A DNA stretch of 17,153 nucleotides from JAGOBP01 sp046328575 (GTDB lineage Bacteria > Chloroflexota > Anaerolineae > Fen-1058), in the NCBI GenBank assembly GCA_046328575.1, contig JAXLWI010000083.1, positions 1 to 17,153 on the forward strand, read 5' to 3'. Shown in pieces: positions 13,682 to 17,153 of the stretch (positions within the stretch are counted from its first letter, which is position 1; each line of letters opens with the position of its first letter). Below the pieces are notes generated by a model. That model saw only the letters and a program-made list of their open reading frames with translations. It did not search any database and had not been told where the DNA came from. Made by a program: the position numbers and the translations under genes.

Positions 13682-14512
13682 TTGGAATCAGCATTCAGCA
13701 TTCAGCATTCAGCCATCGTTTTCCTAAAGTTGGGCGGCTCGCTCATCACCGATAAGACCCGCGTCGAGCATGCGCGCCCGCGCACACTGCGCCGCCTTGC
13801 CCGCGAGATCAAATTTGCGCTGGACAACCAGCCTGATCTGAAATTGGTGCTGGGTCACGGCAGCGGCTCGTTTGGGCACGTGGCCGCGAAGAAGTATGGC
13901 ACGCGCGAGGGCGTGACAGATCAATCGGGTTGGCGCGGTTATGCCGAAGTGGCTGCTGCCGCCGCGCGACTCAATCAGATCGTCACCGATGCGTTGATCG
14001 ACGCGGGCGTACCCGCCGTCAGTCTGCCGCCATCAGCGTCGGCGCGGTGTGAAGATGGACGATTGACGTATCTCGATACGTTCGGCGTGCAGGCTGCGCT
14101 AGCTCATGATTTAGTGCCGTTGGTGTACGGCGATGTGGCGCTGGACAGTGTGCGCGGCGCGACCATCGTTTCGACCGAGGACGTGTTTGATTATCTGGCA
14201 CGTGAGATCGAGCCGCGCTGGATGCTGCTGGCGGGCGAGGTCGCGGGCGTCTATCCGTCGGCGGCGATGACGGGCCGCGTGATCGAGACGATCACGCCGA
14301 GCACGTTGGAGCAATATGTCGGCGCGTTGGGCGGTTCGCACGGCACGGATGTAACTGGTGGTATGATCGGGAAGGTGCGACAGATGCTCGATCTGGTGCA
14401 GCGCCAGCCGCATGTGGCGGCGCGCATCTTTTCAGGCGCAAGAACGGGAATAGTACAACAACTCTTGATCGATCCGACGTTGAAGATCGGGACGGAGGTG
14501 CGTCATGACTGA
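13682..14512 (+). CDS. ipk: Isopentenyl phosphate kinase
   Basis: Isopentenyl phosphate kinase makes isopentenyl diphosphate from isopentenyl phosphate and ATP, the last step of the alternative mevalonate pathway. This 276-residue amino-acid-kinase-fold protein has FLKLGGSLITDK (14-25), GHGSGSFGH (58-66) with His66 in the place of the catalytic His of archaeal enzymes, YGDVALD (149-155), STEDVF (164-169) and GTDVTGGMIGKV (221-232). The only possible start is TTG at 13682, because an in-frame stop lies just upstream; AAAGGTG at 13667-13673 with 8-base spacing supports it. Residues 2-11 (ESAFSIQHSA) come from a heptad repeat, so the N-terminus is longer than family members that begin near the FLKLGG strand. 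It probably works with the mevalonate kinase upstream. Confidence 0.9.
   Translation: MESAFSIQHSAIVFLKLGGSLITDKTRVEHARPRTLRRLAREIKFALDNQPDLKLVLGHGSGSFGHVAAKKYGTREGVTDQSGWRGYAEVAAAAARLNQIVTDALIDAGVPAVSLPPSASARCEDGRLTYLDTFGVQAALAHDLVPLVYGDVALDSVRGATIVSTEDVFDYLAREIEPRWMLLAGEVAGVYPSAAMTGRVIETITPSTLEQYVGALGGSHGTDVTGGMIGKVRQMLDLVQRQPHVAARIFSGARTGIVQQLLIDPTLKIGTEVRHD
13688..13715 (+). repeat. Heptad array (TCAGCAT x3 plus TCAGCCA) inside a coding start
   Basis: Three perfect TCAGCAT units and one TCAGCCA unit run from 13688 to 13715. They encode residues 3-11 of the isopentenyl phosphate kinase just after its TTG start. Because the unit is 7 bases, each copy shifts the frame, giving the mixed sequence SAFSIQHSA. 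Confidence 0.85.
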
Positions 14513-14873
14513 CGCGACGACTCGAACGTGTCCGCGGTGCAATACGGTGAACGACCGTGAGGCTGGGACTTGCCGGACGTGCGGCTTGCAGTTCGACACG
14601 CTGGGCCACATCACGGCGCGCGAGCAGCTGCGCTTCGACGATCGGTTTACGCGCCGCGCGCAGGAAGTGGCCGACGTGAAGGCGTTCGATCAGGCGCAGT
14701 CCGAAGAGCGCTTGCAAAGCATGTGGGCGGCTGAACAGCAGCGACAGGCGGCGTTGTTGGCGCAACGCGCCGCGCAGCGCGAGCAGGAACGCCGTTTGAT
14801 GACGATCGCGCTGGTGGTCTTAGCTATAGCGGTGATCGCCGTGTTGACGGTCGTCATGTTATCGGCGCGATGA
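14505..14873 (+). CDS. Small zinc-ribbon protein with coiled coil and C-terminal membrane helix
   Basis: This 122-residue protein is not recognised as a named family. It begins with a zinc ribbon (Cys9, Cys12, Cys23, Cys26; CPRC and CRTCG). A charged, Gln/Ala/Arg-rich segment at about 55-98 is probably a coiled coil, and one hydrophobic helix follows at 99-120. This makes it a C-tail-anchored protein whose zinc ribbon should lie in the cytoplasm. The ATG overlaps the isopentenyl phosphate kinase stop by 8 bases, so it is translationally coupled to that gene. Any role in isoprenoid synthesis is unproved. Its plan (N-terminal zinc module, linker, C-terminal helix) mirrors the protein at 4491. 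Confidence 0.8.
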   Translation: MTDATTRTCPRCNTVNDREAGTCRTCGLQFDTLGHITAREQLRFDDRFTRRAQEVADVKAFDQAQSEERLQSMWAAEQQRQAALLAQRAAQREQERRLMTIALVVLAIAVIAVLTVVMLSAR

Positions 14874-14976
14874 CGAGACAATGCCGTCACTGATCGGCTA
14901 AACTGGGGTTATTTACAGGAACCTTTTCGACGCGAGCAGCGTTGTTGGATTGAAGATTATTGAGGAGGATGTGGTC

Positions 14977-16032
14977 TTGAAAAGCGTGCGAGTGGTAACC
15001 GTCATTATGGCCGCCGTGGTGGCGGCGCTGGTGTTAGTGGGACAGACAGCGTCGGCGCAGACAACCGATCGGGGTACGCTGCGGAACGCCGTGGTCTCTG
15101 CCCCTGGCAAGGATCCCAAATCGATCTTGTCGCTGACCTACGCGTGGGTGATCACGGCCAATGTGCCGGTGTTTGCCAATCCGGCCGATGAGGCCGCCGG
15201 GGTGGCTCCGGTCCGATCGTTGGGTGCCGGTTTCTTGTACGTCAGCCTCGCTTCGACCACGACCGTTATCAGCGGCGATCAAAAGTATTATCAAATCAAC
15301 GCCAATGAGTACGTCAACGCTAAGAACTTAGCCGTCATCAGGCCGACTTCGTTTCAAGGCACGCCGTTGACGGCTACGCCCGACAAACCGTTTGGCTGGA
15401 TGGTGTACTCGGCTAAGCCGACCATGACGGCGGGCGGCGCGATGGCGGGTGACGCCAAAACGATTGCGCGGTATACGCCCATTACGGTTTTGGAAGAGCA
15501 AAAGGTCGACGATCTGACGTGGTATCGCATCGGCGATAGCCAATGGGTCGATCAGAAGAAGGTGGCGTTGATCTTCCCGCACGCCCGACCGGACGGCGTT
15601 GGCCCCAACGATAAGTGGATCGATGTGAACACGTTCGAGCAGACGCTGGCCGCTTATGAGGGCGATCGCATGGTGTACGCGACGCTGGTGTCGTCGGGCT
15701 TGCCGCAGTGGTCAACCGATCCGGGCCTGTTCCGGGTGTATGCCAAGGTGAAAATGGCCAAGATGAGCGGTCGCGAGGGCCTGGCCGATTACTACTTCCT
15801 GGAAGACGTGCCGTACGCGACTTACTTCAACAAAGACATGGCTCTGCACGCCGCTTACTGGCACGACAAGTTCGGCTTCAAACACTCACACGGCTGTGTA
15901 AATCTGCCGCCGTTGGATGCGGAATGGATTTACAACTGGACAACGCCCGCACCCGATGGCAGCAACTGGACCGTCGTGCCCGATCGCAAGAACAACGACA
16001 TCGGCACGTGGGTGTGGGTGCATGAGGGTTAG
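14977..16032 (+). CDS. Exported L,D-transpeptidase (YkuD family) with SH3-like repeats
   Basis: This 351-residue enzyme probably crosslinks or modifies peptidoglycan outside the cell. A signal peptide covers residues 1-27 (cleavage after ASA). Two SH3-like wall-binding regions are likely at about 55-123 and 138-200. The YkuD domain covers about 212-345, with the active-site motif SHGCVN at 304-309 (Cys307) and upstream histidines at 291 and 296. The start is a TTG at 14977, preceded by GAGGAGG at 14962-14968 with 8-base spacing; a TTG at 14950 lies before that site and is rejected. The gene ends in a TAG inside an octamer repeat and is followed by a terminator. It is monocistronic by layout. 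Confidence 0.92.
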   Translation: MKSVRVVTVIMAAVVAALVLVGQTASAQTTDRGTLRNAVVSAPGKDPKSILSLTYAWVITANVPVFANPADEAAGVAPVRSLGAGFLYVSLASTTTVISGDQKYYQINANEYVNAKNLAVIRPTSFQGTPLTATPDKPFGWMVYSAKPTMTAGGAMAGDAKTIARYTPITVLEEQKVDDLTWYRIGDSQWVDQKKVALIFPHARPDGVGPNDKWIDVNTFEQTLAAYEGDRMVYATLVSSGLPQWSTDPGLFRVYAKVKMAKMSGREGLADYYFLEDVPYATYFNKDMALHAAYWHDKFGFKHSHGCVNLPPLDAEWIYNWTTPAPDGSNWTVVPDRKNNDIGTWVWVHEG

Positions 16033-16069
16033 TGCGGTAGTTGAGTAGTGCAATCGTGAGGTAGTGAAC
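16030..16069 (+). repeat. Degenerate octamer array (TAGTGNGG-like x5) at a gene end
   Basis: Five eight-base units start at 16030, 16038, 16046, 16054 and 16062 (TAGTGCGG, TAGTTGAG, TAGTGCAA, TCGTGAGG, TAGTGAAC). The first three bases are the stop codon of the L,D-transpeptidase. The last unit runs into the terminator stem. Confidence 0.6.
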
Positions 16070-16094
16070 GGCGGATTGATATCCGCCGTTTTTT
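16067..16094 (+). terminator. Intrinsic terminator of the L,D-transpeptidase gene
   Basis: AACGGCGGAT at 16067-16076 pairs perfectly with ATCCGCCGTT at 16081-16090 around a TGAT loop, and the T-run continues to 16094. It is a strong terminator on the plus strand. Confidence 0.9.
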
Positions 16095-16144
16095 GTTTGG
16101 ACAGAGAGCGTAGGGGCGAGGCATTCCGCCACTCTTTGCTCCTA

Positions 16145-16162
16145 GCCCGCGTCCGCGCGGGC
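16145..16162. repeat. GC-rich hairpin between convergent genes
   Basis: GCCCGCG at 16145-16151 and CGCGGGC at 16156-16162 form a perfect 7-bp stem with a TCCG loop. No T-run follows on either strand. It lies next to a second, larger palindrome at 16178 that contains the same CCCGCG core, so the two may belong to one repeat element. Confidence 0.6.
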
Positions 16163-16177
16163 AGCACACTTTCAACG

Positions 16178-16226
16178 TCCGCCCGCGTGCCGAAAAACAT
16201 TCGGCATCTTCGAGGACGCGGGCGGA
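16178..16226. repeat. Two-part palindrome between convergent genes
   Basis: The outer arms TCCGCCCGCGT (16178-16188) and ACGCGGGCGGA (16216-16226) are perfect 11-base inverted copies. Inside them GCCGAA (16189-16194) and TTCGGC (16200-16205) form a second stem with an AAACA loop. A 10-base unpaired stretch follows the inner stem. It ends 15 bases before the stop of the minus-strand gene and could stabilise its 3' end or be a REP-like element. Confidence 0.65.
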
Positions 16227-16240
16227 GAGCCATCACAATT

Positions 16241-16621
16241 TCACTTCGGTTCAGCGAGGTGTTCGCAGCCCGGCACTTCGCTGAGTTGGCGGAACACCCG
16301 TAAGCCATGCGCTTGTGCGACAGACACCATCAAATCCGCGCCTTGCGATGCCCCGCCGACGCGCAAGACGGCATCACAATGCTCAAGCAGTCGTTCCGCA
16401 ATCGGATGGAAAATCTCGTTGAAGGCCTCATCGCCCACTTGGCGCGATCCGGCCAGCGTGACCAGCGGCAGCGCAAACCACTCGCCTAACACCGGCACGT
16501 GACCGGCCCGAAAGATCGGCAGCGCGTAGATTTCCATCGCGTGGACGTTCTGCGCCATCTTGGTCGGATCGTCGCCGGTGCCCGATCGATACGGCCCGGC
16601 GATCAGAATCATCAGACTCAT
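16241..16621 (-). CDS. DUF4406 / nucleoside 2-deoxyribosyltransferase-like protein
   Basis: This 126-residue protein starts with ILIAGPYRSG (5-14), the first strand and loop of the DUF4406 and nucleoside 2-deoxyribosyltransferase-like fold. A conserved HVPVLGEW segment follows (41-48), and the C-terminal SQGADLMVSVAQAHG (92-106) corresponds to the family's SxGxxxE-type helix. The catalytic Glu position appears to be occupied by Asp96 or displaced, so classical transferase activity is uncertain. Such proteins may handle nucleosides or nucleotide sugars. The start has a strong Shine-Dalgarno sequence (GGGAGG shortly before the ATG) and a good promoter. It is convergent with the L,D-transpeptidase and divergent from the last gene. 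Confidence 0.82.
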   Translation of the reverse strand: MSLMILIAGPYRSGTGDDPTKMAQNVHAMEIYALPIFRAGHVPVLGEWFALPLVTLAGSRQVGDEAFNEIFHPIAERLLEHCDAVLRVGGASQGADLMVSVAQAHGLRVFRQLSEVPGCEHLAEPK

Positions 16622-16682
16622 GTCGTCCTCCCTGGCTCACTGGGTAGATTCGAGGTGTGTTCCTTGTCGCAACGTCGCCGCA

Positions 16683-16711
16683 AGTATATGCGTTCAGCGC
16701 GTGAGCGTCAA
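16683..16711 (-). promoter_or_regulatory. Sigma-70 promoter for the DUF4406 gene
   Basis: On the minus strand TTGACG (plus-strand 16706-16711), a 17-base spacer and TATACT (16683-16688) form a near-consensus promoter, five of six at each box. Transcription would start near 16676, leaving a leader of about 55 bases before the ATG at 16621. Confidence 0.75.
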
Positions 16712-16762
16712 TCGGATATGCGGAGTGTGAACCGCCGAGCTTGCCACTCAGCATACCGCCTG

Positions 16763-16791
16763 TTGCCGAAAACTTTGATTCCAAGTATTAT
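16763..16791 (+). promoter_or_regulatory. Sigma-70 promoter for the last gene
   Basis: TTGCCG at 16763-16768, a 17-base spacer and TATTAT at 16786-16791 match the consensus at four and five of six positions. The expected start near 16798 gives a leader of about 64 bases before the ATG at 16862. It is divergent from the promoter at 16683. Confidence 0.6.
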
Positions 16792-16861
16792 TTTTTCAGG
16801 GGAGATGATCGTCGGATGCACGGCGAGCCTCAAGCCAACATGCCATAGGGAGACAGACACG

Positions 16862-17153
16862 ATGAAGGCCAAAACAAAAGTTACATCGAAAACAAAATCA
16901 GTTACCAAAGCCAAGCCAGCCACAACGGTAAAAGCGAAACCCAAAACCACGGCTAAATCAACTGCCAAGCCTGCCTCGTCATCGAAAGCCGCCTCATCCG
17001 GCGAACTGGGCACCAAAGACAAGCCGTGGAAGTTGAAGACGCCCAGCGGCACATCTGAGTATCAGATGTATCGTGATCCAACCGCTGAGCCTCCGGCGCT
17101 GGTCTGCAAAGTTGGCTCGACGGAATTACGCTATCACCTGCGCTGTCTCGAAG
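16862..17153 (+). CDS. Partial gene: Lys/Ala/Thr-rich N-terminus plus small conserved-looking domain
   Basis: The gene starts at the ATG at 16862, with AGGGAGA upstream, and runs off the window end with 97 complete codons and no stop. Residues 2-50 are almost entirely Lys, Ala, Thr, Ser, Val and Pro in KAKP/TTAKS-like words, similar in composition to histone H1-like tails that bind DNA or RNA. From about residue 56 a different, folded-looking sequence starts: KPWKLKTPSGTSEY, then RDPTAEPPALVCKVG and LRYHLRCLE. I do not recognise it with certainty; it may be one of the small uncharacterised domains common in Chloroflexi. The promoter at 16763 and the ribosome-binding site support a real gene. 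Confidence 0.7.
   Translation, partial: MKAKTKVTSKTKSVTKAKPATTVKAKPKTTAKSTAKPASSSKAASSGELGTKDKPWKLKTPSGTSEYQMYRDPTAEPPALVCKVGSTELRYHLRCLE

Noticed and set aside
13682..13715. A direct-repeat attachment site or CRISPR-like unit
   Set aside because: Units are only 7 bases with no spacers and no nearby integrase or cas gene. It is a short tandem repeat.
14900..14930. GGTT...AACC followed by TTTT as a terminator after the zinc-ribbon gene
   Set aside because: A 4-bp stem is too short to be stable, so no terminator is claimed there.

Overview
The window looks like a piece of a bacterial chromosome from the Chloroflexota, most likely an Anaerolineae-like lineage. This is inferred from gene content and style, not from a marker gene. 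The pointers are a mevalonate kinase followed by an isopentenyl phosphate kinase (the alternative mevalonate route described in Chloroflexi and archaea), a secreted protein with a long Thr-Pro linker and a C-terminal membrane anchor, several zinc-ribbon proteins with a single C-terminal membrane helix, and moderately high GC (my estimate by eye, high fifties percent). No tRNA, rRNA, CRISPR array, transposase or phage gene is visible. The DNA is strikingly rich in GATC, mostly as CGATC or CGATCG.

Layout. 1-3690: a HAD-IB phosphatase, an NmrA-like NAD(P)-binding protein with its own extended -10 promoter, then a GNAT acyltransferase and an enolase-superfamily enzyme of the o-succinylbenzoate synthase/N-succinylamino acid racemase type. 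The last two are paired and may form a D-to-L amino acid conversion module. 3696-3765 is a palindromic intergenic repeat. 3776-6454: a SpoIIE-type PP2C phosphatase, a membrane-anchored protein with an eight-ligand zinc module, and a two-helix RCK protein that resembles a potassium channel but lacks the usual selectivity filter. A strong terminator hairpin follows at 6463-6505, and a small P-loop protein starts four bases after it.

6893-9371: a consensus sigma-70 promoter, a terminator-like hairpin in the leader, then secD and secF, closed by a clear terminator. 9421-11177: a B3/B4 (PheT-like) domain protein and a zinc-dependent medium-chain dehydrogenase. 11246-12640 (minus): a secreted GH99-like glycoside hydrolase candidate. 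12734-14873: mevalonate kinase, isopentenyl phosphate kinase and an overlapping small zinc-ribbon membrane protein. 14977-16032: an exported L,D-transpeptidase with a terminator. 16241-16621 (minus): a DUF4406/nucleoside deoxyribosyltransferase-like protein. 16862 to the window end: the start of a gene with a Lys/Ala/Thr-rich N-terminus. The last two genes are divergent and each has a good promoter.

Most genes are housekeeping or accessory metabolism. The most unusual structure is in the DNA between genes. Short degenerate tandem repeats of 7-8 bases sit at several gene ends, where they supply stop codons and, for isopentenyl phosphate kinase, the first codons of the protein. There are also several long perfect hairpins and two candidate leader attenuators. 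I see no defence or mobile system and did not find evidence for a wholly new multi-gene system. No stretch longer than 300 bases lacks a gene.
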